51,218 bases of DNA from CAYWFP01 sp964457365 (GCA_964457365.1 CAYWFP010000017.1:1-51218), one strand, 5' to 3'. Shown: positions 16,164 to 25,104, counted from the stretch's first letter. Notes: generated from the letters alone by a model not told the origin. Program-made: numbers and translations.

Positions 16164-17936
16164 CTAGCGGTAGTCGCATTCCAGCATCCGAACCAACGTC
16201 TCGGACAGGAGGAAGACCGGCCCCTCGCCCCGTTTGCGGGCGCAGTACAGCCGGACTCTGCCCTCGCCTGGAACCGGCACCTCGACGCTGTTGCCGATGA
16301 CGAGATCCAACACGACCTTCTTCCCGGCTTCATGCGCCGATTTCGTCATAAGTATCACGCGCATCTGAGGATGGTCAAGGCCAAATTTAGAAAGATTTTC
16401 CGGCTTCTCGACGAGATAACGTTCGCAGCGGAGAGCGGAGAGCTTCTGCACGAGCTTGAGGAAGTCGAAATTCGGCTTCTCCGCGAGCGGGCGGGTCTCC
16501 GGTTCGACCATCTGGTAATGCACGCCCGTATTGTGCTTGTATTCCCGACGAAAACCGGCGCCGACGATGCGAATGATTTTCACGGTACGGAAATCGATGT
16601 CGGCGATCCGGCGCGTGCGGTAAGCGATAAAGGGCTGGGCCAGTTCGACACCTGTCGCAGGGTGCGGGACGAAGATCTGCGGCCGCCCTTCCAACGTCGC
16701 ATACAGCGGTCCGCCCTCGACCGGCTGCCCCAGGCGGATGCGCGCGAACGCCTGACCGCCGGCGTCCACCGCCGCCACCTCCAGCCGAGGCGAATGCAGA
16801 CCGTAGCGAGTCATCTGGTCGGACGACTCGCTGACGAATTGCTGGATGCCGACCTGCCGCAGGGTCGCGATCAAACGGTCCACGGCCTCGGGCTCCACCT
16901 CAAACGTCCGGGCGCCCTCGGCATGCCAGATCCCGCCGACGCGGACCAGACGCAGTCGCTCGCCGTGCCGGTCGATCTCCAGCGCCGCCGGCTCCCGCGG
17001 CAGCAGTGAGAGCACTCGCCGGCGATAACGATCGAGTTGCAGCGGCACGAGTTCCCGATAAAGCGTGTCGTCTACGATATAGAGCGCGTTTCGGCCCACC
17101 CGCACGGCCACCACGGCATCGTTCTCGCGAACGCGGCCGAACCGAACCGCCTGTTCCTCCTGTCCGGCGCGGATGCGGATCGCCGGTGCGTCCTCGGCGA
17201 CCAGTCCGCCGTGCGACTGGATCCGCTTGGCGCGCAACCCGGCACAGAGGCGGAGCAACCGATCCACCGCCTGCGGTTCGGCAGGCCAGCGGACCGGCCG
17301 GACGATTACCCAACCCGCGTCCGTCCGCTCCATGACCACGTGATCGCTCTTGTCGCCGCCGGCGGACAGGAGTTCGATCCTCTCTGCGCCGAAGGACCCG
17401 AGCTCGAAGAGATCCAGCGAGCGAAATTCTTCGGCCTTGCGATCGAAGACACTGGTCAATTCCGCGTGGATTCCGTGGACGGTACGGGGATCGGTATCGA
17501 AGACCACGTATCGCCATTTACCGTCTTCGGAATAGTCGCCGACGAAAAAACTCGGATTGCTCTCCTCGGCCTTGACCTCGAACTGGATCCCCGGATCGCG
17601 CAGGTCGATGCCGGCTTCCTCGGGCGTCACCTCCAGCGGATTGCCCAGGCAACGGCGGACGAAGGCGAGAAGTTCCTCCAACACCCGTGCGTCGGGCACG
17701 TCGTCCTTCAGCGCCAGCGGCGGCACGTCCAGCCGCCAATCGCCTTTCCGGTTGCGCACCTCGGCAAAAAGTTCCAACCCATGGTAGATGCGGAGCGCCT
17801 CGATACTCTTCAGCGGCACCTGGATCGCGCCGGGCCGGGGCGTGGACGTGGCCTCCATCGTCGCCGCCAACACGACGCTCAGCACGGTCAGGACGACGGT
17901 CACTCCCAGCATCACCAGGCTCGCGTTTTTACGCAT
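16164..17936 (-). CDS. DUF4340-family membrane-anchored protein of a Gld-like ABC cluster
   Basis: 590 residues: one N-terminal membrane helix (about 8-27), then a long extracytoplasmic region built of repeated beta-rich units. Phrases such as GDWRLDVPP, GIWHAEGA and QVGIQQFVSES, with GRNALYIVDD, recur in the manner of DUF4340 proteins. In known genomes these follow GldA/F/G-type ABC genes and may act on lipids or surface polysaccharide, but the role is unproven. AGGAG precedes the start at 17936. It lies 90 bases downstream of the permease-GldG fusion gene and ends 88 bases before the dksA-like gene. Confidence 0.8.
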   Translation of the reverse strand: MRKNASLVMLGVTVVLTVLSVVLAATMEATSTPRPGAIQVPLKSIEALRIYHGLELFAEVRNRKGDWRLDVPPLALKDDVPDARVLEELLAFVRRCLGNPLEVTPEEAGIDLRDPGIQFEVKAEESNPSFFVGDYSEDGKWRYVVFDTDPRTVHGIHAELTSVFDRKAEEFRSLDLFELGSFGAERIELLSAGGDKSDHVVMERTDAGWVIVRPVRWPAEPQAVDRLLRLCAGLRAKRIQSHGGLVAEDAPAIRIRAGQEEQAVRFGRVRENDAVVAVRVGRNALYIVDDTLYRELVPLQLDRYRRRVLSLLPREPAALEIDRHGERLRLVRVGGIWHAEGARTFEVEPEAVDRLIATLRQVGIQQFVSESSDQMTRYGLHSPRLEVAAVDAGGQAFARIRLGQPVEGGPLYATLEGRPQIFVPHPATGVELAQPFIAYRTRRIADIDFRTVKIIRIVGAGFRREYKHNTGVHYQMVEPETRPLAEKPNFDFLKLVQKLSALRCERYLVEKPENLSKFGLDHPQMRVILMTKSAHEAGKKVVLDLVIGNSVEVPVPGEGRVRLYCARKRGEGPVFLLSETLVRMLECDYR

Positions 17937-18026
17937 TCCCTTCTCCTAATGGAACGGCAATCGCCCTCGCAACCTCGCTACGCGCGAATCGGGAATCCGC
18001 GTCCTCCGGCGACGACACCATGCCGC

Positions 18027-20654
18027 CTACTCCTGGCGCAGCCACCAGACCAATGCCGCCAGCAGGAACCAGGCCTCGGGCAGCCCCACCACCGTCGTCC
18101 ACCAGATCGCGGTCAAGCCGCCGCCGGCAAGGCGAAGCGCCCGGTCGGCATCATCGCGAGGCTCGATTTCCACACCATACTGACGACCGGCCAGCCAGTG
18201 GATCGCACTGATGGTGAAGGCTCTGTTGTAAACCTTGTCGTAGAAGAGATTCGAAATCACCCGGTCGGAACCGACGACGAGCACCCGTCCCTCGGGCACC
18301 AACCAGCCATCGGTCGTCCGCGTCCGCTGCCGGCCGGCCGTATAGGCCACCGTATGCGGCCCCTCGCGTCCGCCTTCACGCTCGCGGCCCTTGACGAAGC
18401 GCAGACTGGGCTTGAGGCTGCGCATCAGCAATTGCGGCTGCCACCCGTGCTTTTTCAGATTCTTCTCGCGCATGTAGAAGGTACGCGAAACCGGCACTGC
18501 GCAGACCATCTGCTCCACCTCGCGCGCGATACCGTGAGTCGAACTGACCAGGGCCAGAATGTTATCGGGATTGGCCTGATTGAGACAATTCTTCGTATCA
18601 CGGACGAAGTCGCGACGCGGTCGGCCGCCCCATTCGTCGAGCAAAACCTTCAGCGGATCGCCGAGTTCTCCGCGCGGATCGCGCACCGTCGGCAGGAAGA
18701 CCATGATCCGGCCGCCGCCGTTGGCGTACTCGCGGATCTGGTCAACCTCTTCGGCGGTGAACGGTCGCTGCGGTCCGGCCAGGACCAATACGTCGCAGTC
18801 GTGCGGCACCGGCTGCTCCTTGGTCAACTCGGCGGTCTTGACGTCAAAGGCTTCGTGCATCAGGGCCGTGGCGAAGAAGCCGGCCGCGCGCAGTTCACGC
18901 CGCTGGTCATGCATGTCCATTTCGCCGTGGCCGGCGCTGAAATAGACCCGCGTCGTCCGCGTATCCATCAGCCGGCGAATCGAGATGGCCAGCGGTTCCT
19001 CGGCGGCGAAGGAAGGGGTGGTGACGTTGTGCAACTTGTCCTTCCACGTCGGTTCCCGCACCATCGCCGGCGCCGGCAATACCAGCAGCCGCCCGCGATA
19101 CTGAAGCGCCAGCAGTTGCGAGATCTCCACCGTCGGCAGGCCCATCTCCCCGGCCAGACGGTTGGCTTCCCCGGCCTCGCGCACCGCGTCGACGTAGCGC
19201 ACCCGCACCTTGGGCGAAAAACTGGTGAACTCCGTCAGCAACTCCCGCGTGCGCTCCAAAAGGCGCACGCCCTGATAATCGATCTCGCCGCTGAAAAAGA
19301 CGGTGATATGCAACGACTCCTCGAGCCTGGACAACGTCGTGCGCGTACTCGGACTAAGTGTATGAATCTGCCTTTCGGTCAGATCCCAGCGTTTGTATAA
19401 CCGCGAGGCCAGATAGTTGACGTTGATCAGCAGCAGCACCCCGCAGACGGCCGCCAGAATCGTCGGCCACGCCCGCGCCAGCCACGGATCATGCTTCTCA
19501 CGCACCAGGCAAAGCCCCACTGCAGCGAACAAAAAGAGCAGAAAGAGAACCAGGCATACCAATCGCGCCGTCCCACTGGTCGACACGGCCATCTCCACCA
19601 GACTCGCGAGCGCCATCAACAGAACCACTGTCTGGACAATCTTGAACTTGATGGACACGTTCTGGTACTGCGGCAACTCCAGCCCTGAACCCTTCCCTCG
19701 CTTCGAAATCCACTGCGCGCCCAAAGCCCCCCCCAGCAACACCAAGGCCAGCGGCACGGCGTATACCTCGCCGAGCAAGCCCAGGAGGCTGCTCTCCTGC
19801 CAAAGCTTGGCCACCTCGCGCATACTCCCGCGGCCGATGACGTCCAGTCGCGCCCACCCCAGAAAGAGCAGGACATTGAACGCCGTCAATGCCAGTACCG
19901 CCGCCATTAGTTGCCAACCGCGATGGGTCTTTTCTCTGGCCCGGGAAAGGGTTCCGCGCGACTTGACAATCAGCCAAGTCAGGAAGATCATGGCCGCCGG
20001 GAACGTGAGCAGGAAGATCAGCGAGCGGGTGTCCAGCAGCCCGCGCATCAACACCTCCTTGAAATGCGACCAATAGGAGGCGTATGCCGGCAAACTGTAG
20101 ACACTCGCGCCCTGCTCCACCGGCAGCGAGAGCATCAGCAGCACCATGATCCCCACCACGCCCACCACCGCCGCGACGATCAGGTTGTCCGTCAACGCCG
20201 ATGCCAGCAAACCGAGCGCGATGAAGACCAGTCCCAGAAGCACCAGCCCCAGCAGCGTACAGAGTATTTTGCCGTCGTCGATATTCCCGTAGCGTGCCAG
20301 CAGCCCGATATAGACCGCGCATGGCAGCAGCGTCACCAGATAATAACTCAGGCAACCGAAAAACTTGCTCAGCACCACCTCCAGTGGTCCCACCGGCGCG
20401 GTGAGCAGAAGTTCGATCGTGCCGTCGGCCGTCTCGCCGGCGAAGACGCGCATGGTGATCAGGGGCACCAGGAAGACCGCGAGAAAGCCGACCATCAGCG
20501 CCACCGGCTCGAATGCCGCTTGCTTGGTCTCCAGCAGCGCCTCGTAATAAGCCTTGGAACAGAGGATGGTCATCACCCCCACCGCCGCGTAAAGCGAGGG
20601 CCGCCAGAGCAGACCGCCGATCTCGCGCCGGGTTAACGCGTAGAGATTACGCAT
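18027..20654 (-). CDS. ABC-2 permease fused to GldG-like domain
   Basis: 875 residues. Residues 1-240 form a six-helix ABC-2 type permease (FAGETADGTIELLLTAPVG is the typical GldF/NosY loop). After a second block of helices (about 260-410) comes a GldG-like extracytoplasmic domain (RQIHTLSPSTRTTLSRLE, then a Rossmann-like region with VYFSAGHGEMD and DVLVLAGPQRPFTAEEVD), and a C-terminal helix at about 850-870 anchors it. In Bacteroidota GldF and GldG are separate; here they are one polypeptide. The start overlaps the end of the ATPase gene by 8 bases, so the ATPase is its partner. The substrate is unknown. Confidence 0.88.
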   Translation of the reverse strand: MRNLYALTRREIGGLLWRPSLYAAVGVMTILCSKAYYEALLETKQAAFEPVALMVGFLAVFLVPLITMRVFAGETADGTIELLLTAPVGPLEVVLSKFFGCLSYYLVTLLPCAVYIGLLARYGNIDDGKILCTLLGLVLLGLVFIALGLLASALTDNLIVAAVVGVVGIMVLLMLSLPVEQGASVYSLPAYASYWSHFKEVLMRGLLDTRSLIFLLTFPAAMIFLTWLIVKSRGTLSRAREKTHRGWQLMAAVLALTAFNVLLFLGWARLDVIGRGSMREVAKLWQESSLLGLLGEVYAVPLALVLLGGALGAQWISKRGKGSGLELPQYQNVSIKFKIVQTVVLLMALASLVEMAVSTSGTARLVCLVLFLLFLFAAVGLCLVREKHDPWLARAWPTILAAVCGVLLLINVNYLASRLYKRWDLTERQIHTLSPSTRTTLSRLEESLHITVFFSGEIDYQGVRLLERTRELLTEFTSFSPKVRVRYVDAVREAGEANRLAGEMGLPTVEISQLLALQYRGRLLVLPAPAMVREPTWKDKLHNVTTPSFAAEEPLAISIRRLMDTRTTRVYFSAGHGEMDMHDQRRELRAAGFFATALMHEAFDVKTAELTKEQPVPHDCDVLVLAGPQRPFTAEEVDQIREYANGGGRIMVFLPTVRDPRGELGDPLKVLLDEWGGRPRRDFVRDTKNCLNQANPDNILALVSSTHGIAREVEQMVCAVPVSRTFYMREKNLKKHGWQPQLLMRSLKPSLRFVKGREREGGREGPHTVAYTAGRQRTRTTDGWLVPEGRVLVVGSDRVISNLFYDKVYNRAFTISAIHWLAGRQYGVEIEPRDDADRALRLAGGGLTAIWWTTVVGLPEAWFLLAALVWWLRQE

Positions 20655-21594
20655 TCGCCTCCTCCTTCGGCGCAGTCAATTGTGCGAAGATCTGCTCCAA
20701 CCGCACCGGTTCGAGACGCATCTCCTGCAGCAGCCACCCTTTCTCGGCCACCAGCCGCGCGATGGCGTGGCGCGGGTCGCTTCGCGGCGCACACGTCAAC
20801 GTCATACTCCGCACCCCTTCGTCCGAACGGCCGTGGTCTTCCACCGCGACGACCCCATCGAGGGCGGACAATTGCGGCACAGGATCCGGAGCGGTCAATT
20901 GCACACTCAACATCCGCGGGCCTTCGTAACGACTGCAGAGATCCTCGCTGCTCCCTTCGGCCACGATGCGCCCTTGGTCGATAATGATGACCCGCCGACA
21001 GATCAACTCCACCTCGTGCAGGATATGCGTGGAGAGAAATACCGTGCGCTCGGCGCCGAGTTCTTTGATAAAGCTGCGGGTCTGCTGCACCTGGTTCGGA
21101 TCCAGCCCCACCGTCGGCTCGTCCAGGATCAGAAGCGGGGGCTTGCCCAGAAGGCAGTCGGCCAGGCCGACGCGCTGGCGGTAGCCTTTGGAGAGATGCC
21201 CGATCAAACGACCGGCCATGTCCTCGAGCCAGCAAGCATTCAATACCTCGGCCATGGCCCGACGACGCTCCGGACGCGAACCGATCCCTTTGATCCGGGC
21301 GCGATAGTCGAGAAACTCCCCTACGCGCATATCGTGATACAAGGGCGTGTTCTCGGGAAAATACCCCAGTTGCCGCCGCGCTTTCAACGGATCGAGTTGA
21401 ACATCGTAACCGCCAATGCTGGCCGTGCCCGCCGTGGGAGTCAGAAAACCGGTCAGCATTCGCATCGTCGTGGATTTCCCGGCGCCGTTGACGCCGAGAA
21501 AACCGACCGTCTCGTTAGCCTCGACGGTAAAGGAGACCTCCTCTACCGCCGCGCAGGCGCCAAAGAATTTGGTCAGGCACTGTGCCTGGATCAT
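20647..21594 (-). CDS. ABC transporter ATP-binding protein (GldA/NatA-like)
   Basis: 315 residues. Walker A is GVNGAGKST (34-42), the signature is LSKGYRQRVGLA, Walker B is LLILDEP followed by TVGLDPNQ, and the switch His is in STHILHEV. The C-terminal 100 residues are the regulatory extension seen in CcmA/NatA-like exporters. It energises the fused permease encoded immediately downstream, which it overlaps by 8 bases. AGGAG just before the ATG supports the start. It is first of a likely three-gene operon (ATPase, permease-GldG, DUF4340). Confidence 0.94.
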   Translation of the reverse strand: MIQAQCLTKFFGACAAVEEVSFTVEANETVGFLGVNGAGKSTTMRMLTGFLTPTAGTASIGGYDVQLDPLKARRQLGYFPENTPLYHDMRVGEFLDYRARIKGIGSRPERRRAMAEVLNACWLEDMAGRLIGHLSKGYRQRVGLADCLLGKPPLLILDEPTVGLDPNQVQQTRSFIKELGAERTVFLSTHILHEVELICRRVIIIDQGRIVAEGSSEDLCSRYEGPRMLSVQLTAPDPVPQLSALDGVVAVEDHGRSDEGVRSMTLTCAPRSDPRHAIARLVAEKGWLLQEMRLEPVRLEQIFAQLTAPKEEANA

Positions 21595-21763
21595 GTTTTT
21601 CTCCTGTCTTGCAAGTCTTGAGATTGTATGGAATTAGAAGGGCGAATCAACTAAAATCGGATGCCCTGCTCCGGGTTGAACCACAGGATGGGACAGCAAG
21701 AGTCAATCTTGCCGTCGGCAAATGTCGATAATTGTTATACAGGAATCGAGTAAGGAGAATCCG

Positions 21764-21997
21764 ATGAAACGGTGGCACTTGAGTATTCTCGTTTCGCTGG
21801 CGATACTGACCGGCATCCTGCCCGGTTGCGGCAGCAAGGAGAGTGCGGAAAATTTCCAGATGCGCCCCAGTCGCAATCCTTTCACCATCTTGAGCCGCAA
21901 ATGGGCCAACTACCAGGAAGAGAAGGAAGAACAGCGCCGGAGAGAAGACGGGCCGGAGATGGTGATCGACTTCTTCGGCGAAGCCGGCGTGGATTGA
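21764..21997 (+). CDS. Small predicted lipoprotein
   Basis: 77 residues. The lysine/arginine start and hydrophobic stretch end in ILPGCGS, a good lipobox with Cys23 as the likely lipid-modified residue. The mature part is about 55 residues, charged, with EEKEEQRRRED, and no known domain. AAGGAG sits seven bases before the ATG. It is divergent from the ABC ATPase gene and converges on the HEAT protein with a 2-base gap. The function is unknown. Confidence 0.7.
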   Translation: MKRWHLSILVSLAILTGILPGCGSKESAENFQMRPSRNPFTILSRKWANYQEEKEEQRRREDGPEMVIDFFGEAGVD

Positions 21998-21999
21998 GT

Positions 22000-22947
22000 T
22001 CAGCCCGAGCGAATCACATCCCCGCGCGCCTGCAGAACTTCTTCGATCTGGCGCCCCTGCCGATCGTTGACGCGACAGAGTTGCATTACCTCCAGAACCC
22101 GAGCGGCCGTCTCGCGCCCCTCATGCCGTAGAACCCGTAACAGAAACGCGAAGGCGTCATCGCTGCGCAGCAGCGCCAGCGGCATCAGCAAGGCCGCGCG
22201 CTTCTCCTCCGTAATGCCGTTCTCCCACGCCGACTGCAGCCAGGCGAAGGCGTCGGGAAGACGAGACTCGCCAACCGCCAGCGCCACCTGCTCGACCAGT
22301 TCCTCCTCGCCGCGGGCGAGCAACTCCTGCACCAGTTCCGCCGAGGCTTCGGGCGCAATCGCCAGCAAGCCGCCGATACATTCGCCGATCACCACGGCCG
22401 CTTCGTCGCCGGCGCGGCACTTCGCCCGGAGCAGCGCCTCGGCCGCCTCCCCTCCGGCGGCGCTCGCCGCACGCGCGCCACCGATCCGTGCATCGGACCA
22501 CGCGTCGAAGAGAAGATCCGCGCAGACGCGGTAGCGCTCCGGATGATCCCGCCGGGCCAGCGCCAGCGCGCAGATCGTCCGCAGCGGCGCGGCCGTGTCG
22601 ACGGGTTCGCCCCAGGACGCTTCCATCTGCACCGACCGCGCGCCGTCCAGGAAGACCGCCGGATCGCCGTCGAGCTTGTCGAGTGCCTCGGCAATGGCGA
22701 TCTTGGCCTTGCACTGCTTGTCGTTCTTCTCGGGTTTGATCCGGAAACGCGAGAACGCCGCATCCAGCAGGGGAATCAGCGCGACCAATCCCGCCTCGCC
22801 GGCGATCTTCGCCGCGCGCGCGGCGGGCAGGCTGCGCTTTCCACGGAGCGCTTTCTCCAGCAGCGCACGCGCCTCATCTCCGTGCGGATCCGCCGCCACC
22901 CGTCCGAGCTCGTCGAGCATTTCCCTGTCCGGATCGCGCCTGGGCAT
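22000..22947 (-). CDS. HEAT-repeat-like protein
   Basis: 315 residues, soluble and almost all helical. Repeating units of about 30-35 residues with Ala/Leu-rich helix pairs (ALLEKALRGKRSLPAARAA, GLVALIPLLDAAF, AFLLRVLRHEGRETAARVL) fit HEAT/ARM-like repeats. Such scaffolds mediate protein contacts; no catalytic residues are seen. The start at 22947 is seven bases after the end of the NifX-like gene, so the two were probably an operon. The partner is unknown. Confidence 0.75.
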   Translation of the reverse strand: MPRRDPDREMLDELGRVAADPHGDEARALLEKALRGKRSLPAARAAKIAGEAGLVALIPLLDAAFSRFRIKPEKNDKQCKAKIAIAEALDKLDGDPAVFLDGARSVQMEASWGEPVDTAAPLRTICALALARRDHPERYRVCADLLFDAWSDARIGGARAASAAGGEAAEALLRAKCRAGDEAAVVIGECIGGLLAIAPEASAELVQELLARGEEELVEQVALAVGESRLPDAFAWLQSAWENGITEEKRAALLMPLALLRSDDAFAFLLRVLRHEGRETAARVLEVMQLCRVNDRQGRQIEEVLQARGDVIRSG

Positions 22948-22953
22948 GAAGAA

Positions 22954-23332
22954 TCAGTCCTCGCCGACACCGCAGATCTCGGTGCGGGTGCAGTTGGCTT
23001 CACTTGCCGGCAGCAGGCGACCGGAGCGGATCGCCTCCACCACTTCGAGCAGCGTGCTTTTTCGCGGCAGATAAACCGCGCTCCGCGCCTCGCTCAGGAT
23101 CCGATACGCCGGCGGCATCAGGCAGCGCACCGCACAGGCCTCGACCGCGAGAGCAGCAAGGAACTTCGCCGTCGGTCCGCCCGGTCGGTCCAGACCCTCC
23201 CGCAGCGCCGGATTCTCCACGCTTCGCCAACGATCACGCGCGGTATCGTAGCACGAAGTGGCGCGCCTTGCCCAAACCGAAGCCGATCTTCGCCTCCATC
23301 TCCGGTGCGGCGCACGCCAACGCGATATGCAT
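22954..23332 (-). pseudogene. NifX/NifB-type (dinitrogenase Fe-Mo cofactor family) small protein with one-base frameshift
   Basis: The ATG at 23332 opens a frame starting MHIALACAAPEMEAKIGFG and continuing GKARHFVLRY, which stops at 23234. The next frame continues with YDTARDRWRSVENPA, then GGPTAKFLAALAVEACAVRC and VYLPRKSTLLEVVEAIRSG. Joined, these give an RNase-H-like NifX/NafY domain of about 125 residues with the usual N-terminal strand, ENPA segment, GG turn and final V(E)AI helix. Removing one base near 23247 restores the frame. Family members bind Fe-S or Fe-Mo clusters, and many occur in non-nitrogen-fixing anaerobes. This may be decay or a sequencing or assembly error. Confidence 0.6.
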
Positions 23333-23385
23333 TTCACTGGTCCCCGAATTCGGGAAAGGATGAATTCGCGCCATCCCCGGCGCTC

Positions 23386-24171
23386 TCAGAAAACCGCCTC
23401 CTCCTCCACGACCGGGGCGTCCTTCTCCTCCGCTTTCGGCTCCTCCTTGCGCGGCTGCGCTTCTTCTTTCCGTGCGGCTTCGCGTTCGCGACGGCGTTCT
23501 TCTTCGCGCTTCTGCCGTTCCATCTCCATCTCGTCGCGGAGCATGCCCCGCCACACATCGAGTTCGGCTTCTTTCTTGAGCAATGCCTGGTAATCCTCGT
23601 TCTCGGCCAAGAGCTTCTCGCTCGTCTCGCGCAGCTTCAACCAGGCCGCCTGCCGCGCCTCGCGCAGTGTCTTCAACTGCGGGTCGTTCATCGCCAGTTC
23701 TCCGCGCATGAAACGCAATTCCCGCAAACGCTGGTGCATTTCGCGCATCCCGCCCCACGCCTCGCGACGGTCTTCGCGCTCCCCCAGTCCGCCGCGCATA
23801 AGCGCTTCCAACTCGTCGTTGAGATGTTTCTCTTCGGCTACGAGCACCTGGTAATCCTTGTGCGCCCGCAACGCTTCGGCGAAAGCGCGCGTGGCGTCCT
23901 CGGCCGCGTTCAGTTCCGCCACGACGGTTTCGTTCTCGATCAACGACTCCTCGAATTCCATGCGCCGGCGGCGATAATGGTCGCCGAGTCGATCCAGCGT
24001 CGCGAGTTCCTGCTGCAGCGGCGTATCCCCCCCCTCTCCGCGCATCGCCCGTCGCATCATCTCCTGCATCTCCCGGACGAGGCGAAGGCGGCCCGGACCG
24101 CCTTCGCCGGCAACGACGGTACCGCCAATCAGAAACGTGCACACCATGGCCAGTCCGATTCCACGCCTCAT
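23386..24171 (-). CDS. Secreted coiled-coil protein, Glu/Arg-rich
   Basis: 261 residues. A signal peptide ends near VVAGEG (residues 18-23). The rest is predicted helical and charged, with heptad-like spacing (ELATLDRLGDHYRRRRMEF, LLKKEAELDVWRGML), and the last 50 residues are Glu/Lys/Arg repeats with PRKEEPKAEEKD. It is probably a periplasmic scaffold; no enzyme motif is seen. GGAGATGG precedes the ATG. It ends 53 bases before the NifX-like gene start and may share its transcript. Confidence 0.72.
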   Translation of the reverse strand: MRRGIGLAMVCTFLIGGTVVAGEGGPGRLRLVREMQEMMRRAMRGEGGDTPLQQELATLDRLGDHYRRRRMEFEESLIENETVVAELNAAEDATRAFAEALRAHKDYQVLVAEEKHLNDELEALMRGGLGEREDRREAWGGMREMHQRLRELRFMRGELAMNDPQLKTLREARQAAWLKLRETSEKLLAENEDYQALLKKEAELDVWRGMLRDEMEMERQKREEERRREREAARKEEAQPRKEEPKAEEKDAPVVEEEAVF

Positions 24172-24428
24172 ACCATCTCCTCGTATAAACAGTTCCCAAG
24201 GCCTTGATCACAAGGCACTTCTGAATGTGCTTTTTGGAGAACTTCTCCAAAGCAGTTGGATCTTCTTGCTTGCATTTACTTTTCGGGAAAAATATTTCCG
24301 GGTTTCCGTTGACAAAACGGGAATGGGCGGGCATGGGCGGCAAACGGGTGTGGCGTTCGCCTCGCGATGCAACGTGCAAGGGGCACGATGCCGGTGCGGG
24401 CGCATTGAAGAAAAAAAGGAGTCATGCC
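24172..24428. other. Intergenic region before the repeat-disrupted gene
   Basis: AT-richer than the flanks, this region separates the divergent coiled-coil gene and the truncated gene at 24429. It contains an imperfect palindrome GGGAAAAATATTTCC around 24287-24301 and an AAGGAG ribosome binding site at 24416-24421. No other feature is supported. Confidence 0.4.
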
Positions 24429-24743
24429 ATGCCCACCAAGAAAGCCTTGCCCGTGCTGGTGCCGGACCGGGTGCGCAACCCGCCGCGATCCTTCGCCTGG
24501 CTCGATCACCGCCTGCGGTCCTCCGGATTGCTTGCTCTGCTGGAGCCGCCCGAAATCGGCCTGTATTTTTTTCTGGACAATTCCAGTTCCGGGGACCCAG
24601 TTCCGGGGGACACCCAGTTCCGGGGGCCCAGTTCCGGGGACCCAGTTCCGGGGACAGTTTACTTAATTCGACCCAGTTCCGGGGACAGTTTACTTAATTC
24701 GGACCCCCCAGTTCCACCCCAGTTCCGGGGACAGTTTACTTAA
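24429..24743 (+). pseudogene. Small gene truncated by a short-repeat array
   Basis: After AAGGAG with seven bases of spacing, the ATG at 24429 encodes a sensible start (KKALPVLVPDRVRNPPRSF, then AWLDHRLRSSGLLALLEPPE and IGLYFFL). From 24584 on, the frame reads only the translated repeat (SSGDPVPG units) up to 24743. The first 50 residues look like the N-terminus of a small conserved protein, normally longer, that I associate from memory with mobile elements in environmental genomes. I cannot confirm that without a search. The rest of the gene has been lost or replaced by the repeats. Confidence 0.5.
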
Positions 24744-24748
24744 TTCGG
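24584..24748. repeat. Array of eight full or partial CAGTTCCGGGGAC units
   Basis: Units begin at 24584, 24598, 24615, 24629, 24643, 24674, 24709 and 24720. The core is CAGTTCCGGGGAC. The three longest copies (24643, 24674, 24720) continue as AGTTTACTTAATTCG; others stop after the G-run, and the one at 24709 after TTCC. Units are nested and unevenly spaced, with no unique spacers, so it is not a CRISPR. The same motif is, to my memory, common next to IS200/REP-associated (Y1) transposase genes in environmental bacteria. No transposase is present here. Confidence 0.85.
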
Positions 24749-24777
24749 AGGAATCTACAAAAGGAGCAGGCGCGTAC

Positions 24778-25104
24778 TCAGTCGACATATTCCACCGAGT
24801 AGGTGAAGACGTTGAGGCGCTGGACCGACTGATCCTTGCGTACGCGGAAGACGGCGTTGCAGGAGGCGCATTGGTACTCGCCTGGCGGCGGCGAAATCTT
24901 CTCTTTGCCGCAGCAGGGGCAGCGAACCGTGCCGTACTTGACCAGCAATACGTCGTAATCGACGAATTGAAGTACGAAGTAAAGGGTAAAAAGCAGGATC
25001 GAGGCCAGCAACGGGCCGTTGAGGAAGTAATTGGCAATTGCCAAAAAGACGAAGAGAAACAGCACCACCGAGATGATCCAGGGATGTTCGCGAACTGTCT
25101 TCAC
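24778..25104 (-). CDS. Small membrane protein with zinc ribbon
   Basis: About 108 residues. Two hydrophobic helices lie near the N-terminus (IISVVLFLFVFLAIANYFL and a second ending YFVLQFVDYDVLL). They are followed by a CxxC...CxxC zinc ribbon (CPCC and CASC, about 16 residues apart) and a short basic tail. It is probably a membrane-anchored metal-binding protein of unknown role. The GTG at 25104 is my choice because VKTVREHPW looks like a true N-terminus; the frame is open to 25188 and a longer form is possible. Confidence 0.6.
   Translation of the reverse strand: MKTVREHPWIISVVLFLFVFLAIANYFLNGPLLASILLFTLYFVLQFVDYDVLLVKYGTVRCPCCGKEKISPPPGEYQCASCNAVFRVRKDQSVQRLNVFTYSVEYVD

Noticed and set aside
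15438..17009. Phe/Leu-rich plus-strand frame that looks like a membrane protein
   Set aside because: The hydrophobic run is the complement of AAG-rich lysine codons of the histone-like tail.
17037..19400. 787-codon plus-strand open frame
   Set aside because: It lies opposite the DUF4340 and permease-GldG genes, whose motifs and membrane helices are clear. The composition is that of a shadow.
22543..24207. 554-codon plus-strand open frame
   Set aside because: It spans three opposite-strand genes and has no domain; composition is Arg/His/Leu-rich.
24584..24748. CRISPR array
   Set aside because: Repeats touch or overlap, vary in length and have no spacers of constant size; no cas genes nearby.
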